Positions 43,543-52,357 of a stretch of 64,000 nt of DNA are shown one piece after another (positions within the stretch are counted from its first letter, which is position 1; every line of letters starts with the position of its first letter). The notes beneath the pieces were generated by a model that searched no databases, was not told the DNA's origin, and saw only the letters and a program-made list of their open reading frames with translations. Source of the DNA: Oscillospiraceae bacterium (GTDB lineage Bacteria > Bacillota > Clostridia > Oscillospirales > Acutalibacteraceae); contig SVPD01000008.1 in the NCBI GenBank assembly GCA_015066045.1, positions 1 through 64,000 of the forward strand. Direction: 5' to 3'. Both the position numbers and the translations under genes were made by a program.

Positions 43543-45066
43543 TTAAACTCCGCCGCCTACTGAGCCGTCCCAGGTATCTACGCTGGTAGCCTTCATCTCT
43601 TCTTCGTCGAACCAACGTGTGGTTACTGCCTTGGTTTCTGTGAAGAAGCGGAAAGCATCCTTGCCCAGACAGTGGAGATTACCGAAGAAGGAAAGCTTGT
43701 GGCCTGTGAAGGGGAATACGCCTACGGGCACGGGAATACCTACGTTAACGCCTACCATACCGCCGTCGGTTCTCTTTGCGAACTCACGTGCATAATAACC
43801 GCTCTGTGTGAAAATAACGGAGCCGTTAGCGAAGGGATTACGGTTCATAAGAGCAAGACCTTCCTCGAAATTCTTGACTCTCTTTATGCAAAGAACAGGT
43901 CCGAAAATTTCCTGTGTGCCGACTGTCATATCCTCTGTAACATTGTCGAGAATGGTGGGACCTACATAGAAGCCCTTTTCGCAGCCGGGAACCACTGCGT
44001 TTCTGCCGTCGAGAACGAGTGTAGCGCCCTCCTCGATACCCTTGTTGATCCAGTTGATTACGGAAGCCTTGTGCTCTGCGGTAACCACGGGACCGAGGGT
44101 GGATTCGGGAAGATATGCGGGGCCGAGCTTGAGCTCTTCGGCGTACTGCTTGAGAAGAGCCACTAATTTGTCTGCGATGCTCTCCTGAGCCACTACTACG
44201 GGCAGAGCCATACATCTTTCGCCTGCGCAGCCGAAGGCTGAATTGATGATACCTCTGGCACTTCTTTCGAGTGCTGCATCCTCTAAAACGAGAGCGTGGT
44301 TCTTTGCTTCGCAGAGAGCCTGCACTCTTTTACCTGTGGCGGCTGCCTCCTTATAAACGTGCAGACCTACCTTTGTGGAGCCTACGAAGGTGATTCCCTT
44401 TACATCGGGATGCTTAAGGAAGATATCAGCCTCTACTCTGGAGCAGGTAACAAGGTTAACTACACCCTTGGGAAGACCTGCCTCGCAAAGAAGCTCGTTA
44501 AGCTTCATAGCAGTCATCGGTGTCATGGATGCGAGCTTGAGAACGATGGTGTTACCCGAGGCGATGCAGCAGGGAACCATCCAGCCCATGGGAATCATAC
44601 CGGGGAAGTTAAAGGGAACGATACCTGCGAAAACACCTACGGGCTCATAATAGAGAGTAGTGTCATAGCCGCTTGAGGTATCTCTCATAGAGTCACCTAA
44701 AAGAGAGATGGGAGCACTGATAGCCAGCTCCACAGGCTCCTTAACCTTGAGAATGTCACCCTTGGCTTCGGAGAGGACCTTGCCGTGCTCGAGTGCGCAA
44801 AGCTCGGAAAGCTCGTCGAGATGCTCTATAAGAAGCTCACGGAATTTATAAAGCACCTGCACTCTTTTCATAACGGGAGTGTTTGACCATGCGGGAAAGG
44901 CTGCCTTGGCAGCAGCGATAGCCTGCTCCACTTCTTCTGCAGTGCAGCAGGGAGTTTCAGCGATAACATCACCTGTGCTGGGATTGTAGACGGGCATATA
45001 TTTTTCGGTCTTTGACTCTAACCACTGTCCGTCAACGAAATAGCGTAATCTTTTTACCTGTTCCAT
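43543..45066 (-). CDS. mmsA: CoA-acylating aldehyde dehydrogenase (MmsA/IolA type)
   Basis: 507 residues of the ALDH superfamily: VPFNFPGMIPMGWMVPCC, catalytic Cys in GCAGERCMALPV, general-base region (CEAKNHALVLEDA) and EIFGPVLCI. These match methylmalonate-semialdehyde dehydrogenases, which form propionyl- or acetyl-CoA. About 15 extra residues at the C-terminus. Stands alone, so the pathway (inositol, valine or malonate semialdehyde) cannot be told. Confidence 0.9.
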   Translation of the reverse strand: MEQVKRLRYFVDGQWLESKTEKYMPVYNPSTGDVIAETPCCTAEEVEQAIAAAKAAFPAWSNTPVMKRVQVLYKFRELLIEHLDELSELCALEHGKVLSEAKGDILKVKEPVELAISAPISLLGDSMRDTSSGYDTTLYYEPVGVFAGIVPFNFPGMIPMGWMVPCCIASGNTIVLKLASMTPMTAMKLNELLCEAGLPKGVVNLVTCSRVEADIFLKHPDVKGITFVGSTKVGLHVYKEAAATGKRVQALCEAKNHALVLEDAALERSARGIINSAFGCAGERCMALPVVVAQESIADKLVALLKQYAEELKLGPAYLPESTLGPVVTAEHKASVINWINKGIEEGATLVLDGRNAVVPGCEKGFYVGPTILDNVTEDMTVGTQEIFGPVLCIKRVKNFEEGLALMNRNPFANGSVIFTQSGYYAREFAKRTDGGMVGVNVGIPVPVGVFPFTGHKLSFFGNLHCLGKDAFRFFTETKAVTTRWFDEEEMKATSVDTWDGSVGGGV

Positions 45067-45168
45067 TTTATGTAACTCCTTTTTTAAAATTCTGTCACCT
45101 TATATTAAGCCACAAAATCACAAATAAATCAAGTATAAAAAAAGAAAAACTCTTTTTTATAATGCTTT

Positions 45169-45804
45169 TTATTCAATTAATTCGCTTATACTGTCTGCCA
45201 CTCTTGCTCCGGTTTTCTCCAGAGCCTCACGGCAGTTATGTCCTCTCGAAATGAGAACACACTCGCAGCCTATGCTCTGCGCCACCTCGAAATCGTGGGT
45301 AGTGTCGCCGATGAAAAGCACCTCGTCACCCGAAACACCCTTTTCGGCCATCCATTTTTTCGCTATATCCACCTTGCTGCGGGCATAGATATCCCCCGTG
45401 CCGAGAATATCCGAAAAAAGATGGTCTATACCGTGAAAGGCCACCTGAGAGAAAAGCCATTTGCTTTCTGTCATAGAGAGGATAATCTGCTCCACTCCCG
45501 CCGTGCGGAAATATCTTATTACTCTCTCGGCATCACCGAAAATCTCTGCCTCGTGAAAACGCTGCTCATATTCATAAACATAGTCTCTGGCTATGTCCTC
45601 AAAGCGCTCGTTTTCCAGATCAAAGCCCATTCTTTCATAAAAGCGGATAATGGGAAAGGTGAAAACCTGATGGTATTTCTCTATGCTTTCCATTTCCCTG
45701 AGCCCTCTTTTTCTGAGAAGAGAATTTTCTATTTCGAAATTAATCTGAAGGTCATCCAGCAGTGTCCCGTTCCAGTCCCACATTATATACCTTATATTTT
45801 CCAT
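45169..45804 (-). CDS. HAD-superfamily phosphatase
   Basis: 211 residues. Motif I is DWNGTLLDD, with Asn where most phosphatases have the second Asp; motif II Ser in LSMTES; motif III Lys in RSKVDIAKKW; motif IV FIGDTTHDFEVA. Helical cap between motifs I and II. Substrate unknown; phosphoglycolate-phosphatase-like. It follows the ACP gene by 17 bases. Confidence 0.88.
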   Translation of the reverse strand: MENIRYIMWDWNGTLLDDLQINFEIENSLLRKRGLREMESIEKYHQVFTFPIIRFYERMGFDLENERFEDIARDYVYEYEQRFHEAEIFGDAERVIRYFRTAGVEQIILSMTESKWLFSQVAFHGIDHLFSDILGTGDIYARSKVDIAKKWMAEKGVSGDEVLFIGDTTHDFEVAQSIGCECVLISRGHNCREALEKTGARVADSISELIE

Positions 45805-45821
45805 TTTTTCATTCCTTTGCT

Positions 45822-46058
45822 TTACATAGCTGTTTTAGCTCTGACTATTTCCGTGAGCTCACCCAAGGTGCTTACGGTCTGAAGCTCCTCATCCTTTATG
45901 GTGATGTCAAATTCATCCTCTATGGACATTATGCAGTCCACCACGTCCAGACTGTCCAGCTCCATTTCACCGAAGGTCATTTCCTCGGTGAAGGTAATAT
46001 CCTCATCGAAGCCCATATTTTCTATTATTATATCACAGATTTTCTCAAATGTATCCAT
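45822..46058 (-). CDS. acpP: Acyl carrier protein
   Basis: 78 residues, acidic four-helix protein with the phosphopantetheine Ser in ELDSLDVVD. Starts with AAGGAG upstream. No fatty-acid genes adjoin it, so it may be an accessory ACP. Confidence 0.9.
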   Translation of the reverse strand: MDTFEKICDIIIENMGFDEDITFTEEMTFGEMELDSLDVVDCIMSIEDEFDITIKDEELQTVSTLGELTEIVRAKTAM

Positions 46059-46250
46059 ATTATATCTCCTTTTTAATTATTTTTCGGTTCGGCTACTGTC
46101 ACCTTGTTATCAGAACCCTATCATATTATCTATAATGCCCTTATGTCAACAGGTATAAAAATTATTTAACATACCTTTTTTTACCGCAAGGAATATTTCA
46201 GGAAAAGCTTTCCAATAATTTACACGAATACAGACAGGGAGTAAATTATA

Positions 46251-46856
46251 ATGAAGCTTAAAGCCATCGAAATATACGCACTCATCGCCCTCATTTTTAC
46301 CGTAGCCTCTGCCCTTTCCTTTGAAAGCAGCTGCGAGGGCATCAGAGAAAAGGTGCTGCGTCTGCACGTCATAGCCGCATCAGACTCCGTCACCGACCAG
46401 AGCATAAAATATGCCGTCAGGGATGAGCTTCTCAGAGACGGTGAAAGCCTTTTCAGAGGAAGCGAAACCGTAATACAGGCCGAAGAAAAAATAGGCAGCT
46501 CTCTCAGCATTTTACAGAGCAGCGCAGAGGCCACTCTTCGCAGGCTCGGATGTGACTATCCCGTCACCGTCACTCTCGGCAGAGCATATTTCCCCACCCG
46601 TGAATACGAAAGCATCACTCTCCCTGCAGGCTACTATAATGCGGTCAGAGTCATTATCGGCGAGGGCAAGGGTAAAAATTGGTGGTGCGTTATGTTTCCG
46701 CCTCTGTGCCTGCCGGCCGCTGTAAAGGACAGTCCTGAGCTTTCTGAGCTTCTTTCCGAAAAGGAAGAACAGATAGTCAGCGGAGGCGAAAAATATGAAA
46801 TACGGTTCTGGTTTGTGGAAAAGTACTATGAACTGAAAGAAAAATTTATACATTAA
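46251..46856 (+). CDS. spoIIR: Stage II sporulation protein R
   Basis: 201 residues: one N-terminal hydrophobic helix (export signal), then the signature KVLRLHVIAASDS, DQSIKYAVRDELL, and the C-terminal LPAGYYNAVRVIIGEG and NWWCVMFPPLC. SpoIIR is the secreted signal from the forespore that activates the SpoIIGA protease and thus sigma-E in the mother cell. The gene is normally sigma-F-dependent; I see no clear sigma-A promoter before it. Start has GGGAG upstream. Confidence 0.95.
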   Translation: MKLKAIEIYALIALIFTVASALSFESSCEGIREKVLRLHVIAASDSVTDQSIKYAVRDELLRDGESLFRGSETVIQAEEKIGSSLSILQSSAEATLRRLGCDYPVTVTLGRAYFPTREYESITLPAGYYNAVRVIIGEGKGKNWWCVMFPPLCLPAAVKDSPELSELLSEKEEQIVSGGEKYEIRFWFVEKYYELKEKFIH

Positions 46857-46882
46857 CACCAAGAGCAACTTTGAGTAAAATA

Positions 46883-46911
46883 TTGTCAATTCTTTAAAAT
46901 AATGTTATGAT
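46883..46911 (+). promoter_or_regulatory. Promoter of FAD oxidoreductase gene
   Basis: TTGTCA (46883-46888), 17-bp spacer, TATGAT (46906-46911), 39 bases before the start. Confidence 0.65.
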
Positions 46912-46949
46912 TAATATTGATAAAATATTATTTTATAGGAGTGTTAAAT

Positions 46950-48347
46950 ATGAAGAATTGCGATATTTTAATCGCCGGTGCATCCACCACAGGCTCATAT
47001 TTTGCCTATCAGATGGCAAAAAGAGGCTTCAAGGTAGTAGTAATCGAAAAGCAGGAAAAGGATAACATTTCCCGTGAATACGACATTTTCCACATGGGCA
47101 GAGAGGATATGGAAAAATTCGATCTGGAAATACCCGACAAGGAAAACACCGGAGTTTACGGCTTCGAATTCGCCTCCACCGCAGTAGTCTCTCCCTACGG
47201 CAATTATCCGAAGAGAACCCACGAGGCAGTGGTAGGTATGCATAAGCACGAATACATTATGACTATGATCGACCGTGCGGAAAAGGCAGGTGCCGAATAC
47301 ATCTACGGCGCTCCCTTCAAAGACTTCATTTATGACGAAAAGGGTAAAATCATCGGTGCTAAATACGAAACCGAGGATGGCACGCAGGAGATTTACTCCA
47401 AGCTCGTGGCTGACTGCACGGGCATTCCCTCAGCGGCGAGAACCAAGCTGCCCGACACCTCCTATGTAGAAAACTTCAGACTCACTCCCAAGGACATTTT
47501 CTATGTAGTTCTTTACTATGCAAAATATAAGGACGAGTCAGTGGATCCGAAAAAGCTTCACGGCTCCTTCCTGCAGTACAAAACCTGGTCTGCTCCCTCG
47601 GGCGACGAGCACGGAGCCATTCTCGGTGTAGGCGGCAACTATTCCTACGAGTATGCAGAGGAGATTTATAAGGACTTCCGTAAGAATGTGCCCTGGCCCG
47701 AATACACCGTAGAAAAGGTAGAAAAGGGAATGACTCCCTACCACAGAGGCATTTACTGCTTTACCGAGGACGGCTTCATTGCTCTCGGTGATACGGCCTG
47801 CCTTACCAAGCCCAACTGCGGTGAGGGCTGCACCTCCTCGCTTTATCAGGTAGAAATCGCAGTGGATGTTATCTCTGAGCTTCTCCGTGAAGGCAAAGAG
47901 CTCAGCCAGAGAAATATGTGGTCCATAAACAAGCGCTACATCGATGTTCAGGGCAAAGCCTTTGACTCAATGCGTCCTCTGCTTACCGGTATCGTTCAGG
48001 CCTCCTACGATGAGGCAGAATACCTTTTCAAAAAGGACATCATCTTCAGCCAGAAAATCCTCGGCGGTATGGGACAGGACCTCGCTCTCAGCGCCAAGGA
48101 CATCGCAGAGCTCGTTTCCGGCATAGCCTCAGGTATCGTCACCAAAAAAATCAGACCGTCCACCATTAAAAAAATAGTCAAAGGTCTGCTCGACAGTGAC
48201 AAGGTAGGCAAGCACTACGACACCTATCCCGAAACTCCCGACGGCTTCCCCGAATGGAAGAAAAAGGCAGACGAAATCTGGGCTACTACTACATTTATGT
48301 ATGAGACGGCTGATAAGGATGTAATGAAAAAATTAGGCATCGGCTGA
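46950..48347 (+). CDS. FAD-dependent oxidoreductase (geranylgeranyl-reductase-like)
   Basis: 465 residues from the ATG at 46950 (TAGGAG upstream). N-terminal Rossmann FAD motif (ILIAGASTTGSYFAYQ, where A replaces the second Gly), ADCTGIPSAAR, and the second FAD motif IALGDTACLTKPNCGEG. It resembles the geranylgeranyl reductase/FixC branch. The helical C-terminal extension of 100 residues is unassigned. Single gene; electron partner unknown. Confidence 0.8.
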   Translation: MKNCDILIAGASTTGSYFAYQMAKRGFKVVVIEKQEKDNISREYDIFHMGREDMEKFDLEIPDKENTGVYGFEFASTAVVSPYGNYPKRTHEAVVGMHKHEYIMTMIDRAEKAGAEYIYGAPFKDFIYDEKGKIIGAKYETEDGTQEIYSKLVADCTGIPSAARTKLPDTSYVENFRLTPKDIFYVVLYYAKYKDESVDPKKLHGSFLQYKTWSAPSGDEHGAILGVGGNYSYEYAEEIYKDFRKNVPWPEYTVEKVEKGMTPYHRGIYCFTEDGFIALGDTACLTKPNCGEGCTSSLYQVEIAVDVISELLREGKELSQRNMWSINKRYIDVQGKAFDSMRPLLTGIVQASYDEAEYLFKKDIIFSQKILGGMGQDLALSAKDIAELVSGIASGIVTKKIRPSTIKKIVKGLLDSDKVGKHYDTYPETPDGFPEWKKKADEIWATTTFMYETADKDVMKKLGIG

Positions 48348-48413
48348 TTCTCTATCCGTAAATTCAATACATAAGGCGGGCTCAGCCTACACCTATAATA
48401 ACAGAAAAAATGA

Positions 48414-48605
48414 ATTTCTGCAGTAAGCAGCAGAGGAAGTATGCTTATACTTCGAACGGGCGAAAAAACGTCTGAAAAAGCAAATATTTATTATTTGCAG
48501 CGTCATATTTTTCCGTATAAAAATTAAAACAGATGTGTTTTAAAAGTCACTTAAACACATCTGTTTTTCGTTTTGGTTTTTGGTATGCGCTTACTGCAGT
48601 AAACC
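48414..48605. mobile_element. MITE-like element, copy 3
   Basis: About 190 bp, shorter than the other copies by internal loss. Ends CTGCAGTAAGC and the complement of GCTTACTGCAG are inverted repeats; the AACAGATGTGTTTT/AAACACATCTGTT hairpin with T5 is kept. Confidence 0.7.
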
Positions 48606-48616
48606 GTTAAATTGTT

Positions 48617-49921
48617 TTAATGCGTCTTCCAGTTCTTTATGCCGTTACCCCATTCGAGGATGTAAATGTCCACATTACGTCTGCCGAAGCTTCTGCAGGT
48701 ACTGTAGCCGCGCATATAAAGGTCTACCACCGTATTACTGTTATAGATAAACCCGCCCGTGTCGCTGGCGGTACAGTAGCCGTAATTCCACTTTCCGTCA
48801 GAGGAAACGATGTACATTTTGGTTCCGTAGGGTATCTCTCTCGGATCGACGGCTACTCTGCCCGGCATAGCCGGTGCGCCTGTGGAGCAGGTAGTACCCG
48901 TGCAGTATGCCGTAGCCTTACCTGTGATAACCTTTATGTAATTAACGGGCCTGCCGTTTTTATTGAGCGGAATTTCGAAGGGTGGCTTAAGCTCGGAGAT
49001 AACCTTGCCTGATTTAACGGATGCACCCGTAAAGCCGGTAGACCTTACCTTGGTGCCTCTGACGATAACCTGAGTAACGGGCTCTTTTACTACCTTACTG
49101 CTCAGCACCTCTGTCTCAGCGATTTCACCGTCAACTATCTTATACTTATATTCGTTTATGCTCTTACCCTTGACGCCCTTTTCCTTAACCTTTCTCTGGT
49201 CCTCATACATGGAGTCGTCATATTCTACCTTGGTTTTAAAGTCGGTTTTTACGGTTTTGGTTTCGGTCTTGTATTCTATTCTGTTAATAGTCACCGTAGT
49301 CTTTTTCGTCAGCTCCTTAGTCATCTTTTTAGAGATTTTATCGTGCTGACCGAGGCTTATACCCGCCTGCTTTATGACATCCTCTACTGTACCCTCGGTA
49401 ATATTCACCGTCTTTTCCTTACCGTCAACCTTGATTTTAACAGAAAAAGCTCGGGTAACCTCTATTTTCATATCAGAGGTGATGCCTGTCTCTTCGTCAT
49501 AGTTCAGGCTGTCTCCGTCCTCTAATTTTATTCCCGCCTTATCAAGAGCGGACCTTACGGTGCCTGCCACATTGACGGTGGCCACCTCTTTTCCGTCGTC
49601 ATATACGGTTACATTATGAGGCTCAGCCACGATGATTACCTTTTCTCCCTCTTCGGGATTAAAGTAGTCGAGAACCATACTATTTGTGCCGTCGAGAGTA
49701 ATGCCTGCCTCACGCACGATTTCCTCGGGATTTTCGGAAAGAGTCCTAACTCTGTACTCCACACTGTCGCAGTACACATAGGCAGCTCCCACATCAGATT
49801 TATAAATGAGAAAGCCTATCAGCAGACAAAGCAAAATAACACCGAAGGCAATAAGCTTTTTTATGTTGATTCTTCTTATAAATGCGGTGCCGTTTATAAA
49901 ACGCATCACATATCTGCCCAT
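48617..49921 (-). CDS. Cell-wall protein with DUF348, G5 and 3D domains (YabE-like)
   Basis: 434 residues from the ATG at 49921; the promoter at 49965-49993 excludes the longer frame. One membrane helix (about 20-38), then DUF348 repeats (VRTLSENPEEIVREAGI, VNVAGTVRSALDKAGI, VNITEGTVEDVIKQAGI), a G5 domain, and a C-terminal 3D domain with the three Asp of the MltA-like barrel (AVDPREIPYG, ASDTGG, VVDLY). Such proteins are lytic transglycosylase-like wall enzymes related to Rpf proteins of actinobacteria. Confidence 0.9.
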   Translation of the reverse strand: MGRYVMRFINGTAFIRRINIKKLIAFGVILLCLLIGFLIYKSDVGAAYVYCDSVEYRVRTLSENPEEIVREAGITLDGTNSMVLDYFNPEEGEKVIIVAEPHNVTVYDDGKEVATVNVAGTVRSALDKAGIKLEDGDSLNYDEETGITSDMKIEVTRAFSVKIKVDGKEKTVNITEGTVEDVIKQAGISLGQHDKISKKMTKELTKKTTVTINRIEYKTETKTVKTDFKTKVEYDDSMYEDQRKVKEKGVKGKSINEYKYKIVDGEIAETEVLSSKVVKEPVTQVIVRGTKVRSTGFTGASVKSGKVISELKPPFEIPLNKNGRPVNYIKVITGKATAYCTGTTCSTGAPAMPGRVAVDPREIPYGTKMYIVSSDGKWNYGYCTASDTGGFIYNSNTVVDLYMRGYSTCRSFGRRNVDIYILEWGNGIKNWKTH

Positions 49922-49964
49922 AAAACATATCTCTCCTTTAATAAAAATTAACGAAATCTTAAGC

Positions 49965-49993
49965 ATTATACAGATTTCTGCCTTTTTTGTCAA
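49965..49993 (-). promoter_or_regulatory. Promoter of the 3D-domain protein gene
   Basis: Minus strand: TTGACA (49993-49988), 17-bp spacer, TATAAT (49970-49965): a perfect sigma-A consensus. Confidence 0.88.
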
Positions 49994-50137
49994 ATTCATA
50001 CAGTCTTTTTCTTTAGTCAAGAGATACAAAAAAGAGCGGATTTTTTTATTCAAGAGAAACAATAACTAAAGTAAAACAACCCTGTATTCCGCATTTTTTC
50101 TCTTTCTCTTTCGTCAAAAGAAACAAAAATAAAGCTC

Positions 50138-50166
50138 TTGACAAACCGTGAATTTTCCTCTAAAAT
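50138..50166 (+). promoter_or_regulatory. Promoter of the lysis cassette
   Basis: TTGACA (50138-50143), 17-bp spacer, TAAAAT (50161-50166). Transcription should start near 50173, giving a leader of about 130 bases. Confidence 0.8.
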
Positions 50167-50173
50167 TATATAT

Positions 50174-50284
50174 AGTGATTCCGCAAGTCACTCAAACTAA
50201 ATAAAAGCTCACAGGTTTTCTGTGAGGTCTCAGGCTGCTTTTTTCCCCGTGGGAGGGGGAAAAGGGTAGCTTTTTATTTTTTTT
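50174..50284 (+). promoter_or_regulatory. Structured leader ending in an intrinsic terminator
   Basis: Three hairpins in a row: AGTGATT/AAGTCACT (50174-50192), a perfect CTCACAG/CTGTGAG (50208-50226), and a terminator stem TTTTCCCC/GGGGGAAAA with GCT/AGC base (50234-50270) followed by T5AT8 (50271-50284). The terminator ends 4 bases before the ribosome binding site of the next gene, so most transcripts should stop before it unless it is overridden. No riboswitch class recognised. Confidence 0.65.
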
Positions 50285-50301
50285 ACCGAAGGAGCAAAAT
50301 T

Positions 50302-51060
50302 ATGAAAAACTATCTCATTTATCCCTGTAAGACTATGAGAATCACTCAGAGCTACACAGGAACCACCTCCCATCTGCCTCATACCACAGGTGCGCCGAAG
50401 GATTATCCTATCGACGAGGGCTGCAGTGATACGGGCAGAGATTACATCTACTGTCCCTGCGACGGAATGAAGGTAAAGCGCATTTACGGAGTAGGCACGG
50501 GCGGCACTAATACTATCTGGCTCGAAAGCACGGAAAAGGTTTATTTTGCCGACGGAAGCAAAAATTACTGCACGCTTCTTATCACTCACCCCGACGATGC
50601 TGACCTTAAAAAAATCAAGGTCGGTCAGATCTTCACCCGTAAACAGAAAATCTGCCGTGAGGGCAAGGACGGAGCTACGGCCTACCACCTTCACATCTCA
50701 GCCGGTAAGGGCAAATTCACCGGCAACGGCTGGAAAAGTAACAGTAAGGGTAAGTATGTGCTTACCTGTAAAAACGGTGCATTTAAGCCCGAGGCACTCT
50801 TCTTTATCGATGAAGCCTTTACCAAACTTATCAATGACAAGGGACTCGGCTTTAAGCCTATGCCTGCATATTCCACAGGTAAATACAAGGTCGATACTGC
50901 CGTTCTCAACGTGAGAAAGGGCTCGGGTGCTGACGACAAGGTAGTCGGAGCGGTCCTGCTCGGTCAGAAGGTCACCGTAGACAAGGTAGTCGGGGATCGT
51001 GGCAGAATCGGTAAAAATCGCTGGATATGCCTCGATTACTGTAAGAAGGTGACCAAATGA
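50302..51060 (+). CDS. Endolysin-like M23-type peptidase with SH3 domain
   Basis: 252 residues, no signal peptide. An M23-like domain with the metal ligands recognisable as HLPHTTG / YPIDEG and the late HLH in AYHLHISAG, and a C-terminal SH3_3-like domain (KVDTAVLNVRKGSGADDKVVG). This is the arrangement of phage endolysins, which need a holin to reach the wall; a holin gene follows two genes on. The stop codon overlaps the next start (ATGA). Confidence 0.75.
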   Translation: MKNYLIYPCKTMRITQSYTGTTSHLPHTTGAPKDYPIDEGCSDTGRDYIYCPCDGMKVKRIYGVGTGGTNTIWLESTEKVYFADGSKNYCTLLITHPDDADLKKIKVGQIFTRKQKICREGKDGATAYHLHISAGKGKFTGNGWKSNSKGKYVLTCKNGAFKPEALFFIDEAFTKLINDKGLGFKPMPAYSTGKYKVDTAVLNVRKGSGADDKVVGAVLLGQKVTVDKVVGDRGRIGKNRWICLDYCKKVTK

Positions 51061-51305
51061 GCGAGGCTGTTACAGTGGCAATCATCAGTCTTTTCGGCAC
51101 TCTCGGCGGCAGTCTGCTCGGTGTTCTGGCCTCAAACAGACTCACGGTGTACCGTATCGAGCAGCTGGAAAAGAAGGTCGAAAAGCATAACAACCTCGTC
51201 GAGCGCACCTACAGAATCGAGGAAGAGCAGGAAGTAGAAAAAGAAAAATTTAAGGTTATCAATCACAGGATTGAGGACCTCGAAGCCTTTCACAAGCCTA
51301 AATAA
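51057..51305 (+). CDS. Small membrane protein, XhlA-like
   Basis: 82 residues: one N-terminal membrane helix (AIISLFGTLGGSLLGVLASN) followed by a long charged coiled coil (RIEQLEKKVEKHNNLVERTY). This layout matches accessory lysis proteins such as hemolysin XhlA found beside holins. Overlaps the endolysin gene by 4 bases. Confidence 0.7.
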   Translation: MSEAVTVAIISLFGTLGGSLLGVLASNRLTVYRIEQLEKKVEKHNNLVERTYRIEEEQEVEKEKFKVINHRIEDLEAFHKPK

Positions 51306-51325
51306 AAAGAAAGAAGGAATGAATT

Positions 51326-51640
51326 ATGAAAAATATAGATTTAACACCCGTCATCGAAGCATTAATCACACTTATTACCGCAGCTATCACCGTTTTTATT
51401 CTCCCTAAGCTCAGAAGCTATCTCACCGAAAAGCTCTCTGCCCAGCAGAGAGAAAGCCTCAGACAGTGGGTTAAGGTGGCCGTGGCTGCCGCCGAGCAGC
51501 TTTACGGCAGCAAAACAGGTCAGCAGAAAAAGGAATATGTGGTTTCCTTTCTGCTCTCTAAAGGTATAGTAGTAGACATCGATGAGGTAACGGCGCTTAT
51601 CGAAAGTGAGGTTTATAAGCTGACGGCAGACGGAACATAA
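51326..51640 (+). CDS. Phage-type holin (LLH family-like)
   Basis: 104 residues: a membrane helix (ALITLITAAITVFILPKL) and a helical C-terminal part (RQWVKVAVAAAEQLYGSKTGQQKKEYVVSFL) that strongly resembles phage holins of the LLH type. Completes a lysis cassette with the two preceding genes; no phage structural genes are nearby. Confidence 0.8.
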   Translation: MKNIDLTPVIEALITLITAAITVFILPKLRSYLTEKLSAQQRESLRQWVKVAVAAAEQLYGSKTGQQKKEYVVSFLLSKGIVVDIDEVTALIESEVYKLTADGT

Positions 51641-51644
51641 AATA

Positions 51645-51699
51645 AATAAGCCTTAAGGGCGGCACTTCATAAGGAAGTGCCGCCCTTAAGATGCTTATT
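51645..51699. terminator. Long palindrome acting as bidirectional terminator
   Basis: A perfect 17-bp stem (51652-51668 with 51674-51690) and a 5-base loop, plus outer AATAAG/CTTATT. Its core (GGGCGGCACTTC) equals the ends of the mobile element at 23010-23287. It separates the holin gene from the convergent potassium operon. Confidence 0.8.
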
Positions 51700-52345
51700 T
51701 CAGCTTTTTTATTTTGCGCACATCAGCAATAACAATAAGTCTTGTTCCCTTTTCCAGAGGGACGGAGGGCTCGATTTCCGTAATTACACTGTCGCCCTTT
51801 CTTATGGCCACCACATTAACGGAATACTTTTTGCGCAGACACAGCTCAATAAGATTTTTCCCTACCCAATCTTCTTTTACTTCTATTTCGATCATGGACA
51901 GGTCCTCCGAAAGCTCCATCATTTCCGAAAAGCCTGCCGAAAGAAGATTTCTGGCAAGTCTTATTCCCGAATCCTTTTCGGGGAAGATAACCTTGTCTGC
52001 GCCCACCTTCAGAAAGATTTTCCGATGCATCTCAGTGCTGCATTTTACTATGACATTCTTCACTCCCGCCTCCTTGCAGAGAGTGATAGCCATAACCGTC
52101 GCCTCCAGACTGTTTGACATGGCGATAATAACTGTGTCGAATTCACCGATTCCTAACTGCTCGATAGCATCCGTATCGGTCACATCTGCGCATTTGCAAA
52201 CGGGAAATACAGACGAAAGAGAGCTCACTACCTCCATATTCATATCGATAGCCAGAACCTCTGCACCGCTTTTTAAAAGCTCCTCTGCCACGGCTCTTCC
52301 GTATCTTCCCAAACCGAAAACTGCATAAGTTTTATTAATGCTCAT
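51695..52345 (-). CDS. ktrA: Potassium uptake regulator, KtrA/TrkA type
   Basis: 216 residues: RCK_N Rossmann domain (YAVFGLGRYGRAVAEELL) and RCK_C domain (SMIEIEVKEDWVGKNLIEL). These proteins form an octameric gating ring on KtrB-type channels and bind ATP/NAD or c-di-AMP. Last gene of a four-gene potassium operon, 12 bases after ktrB. Confidence 0.9.
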   Translation of the reverse strand: MSINKTYAVFGLGRYGRAVAEELLKSGAEVLAIDMNMEVVSSLSSVFPVCKCADVTDTDAIEQLGIGEFDTVIIAMSNSLEATVMAITLCKEAGVKNVIVKCSTEMHRKIFLKVGADKVIFPEKDSGIRLARNLLSAGFSEMMELSEDLSMIEIEVKEDWVGKNLIELCLRKKYSVNVVAIRKGDSVITEIEPSVPLEKGTRLIVIADVRKIKKLK

Positions 52346-52357
52346 CTTATTTCTCCT

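Noticed and set aside
50174-50284. Known riboswitch (c-di-AMP ydaO or preQ1) before the lysis cassette
   Set aside because: The leader is too short for ydaO and has none of its conserved segments; preQ1 signatures are missing. Kept only as an unassigned leader with terminator.
50302-51640. Prophage
   Set aside because: Only lysis genes present; flanking genes are chromosomal (3D-domain protein and potassium operon).
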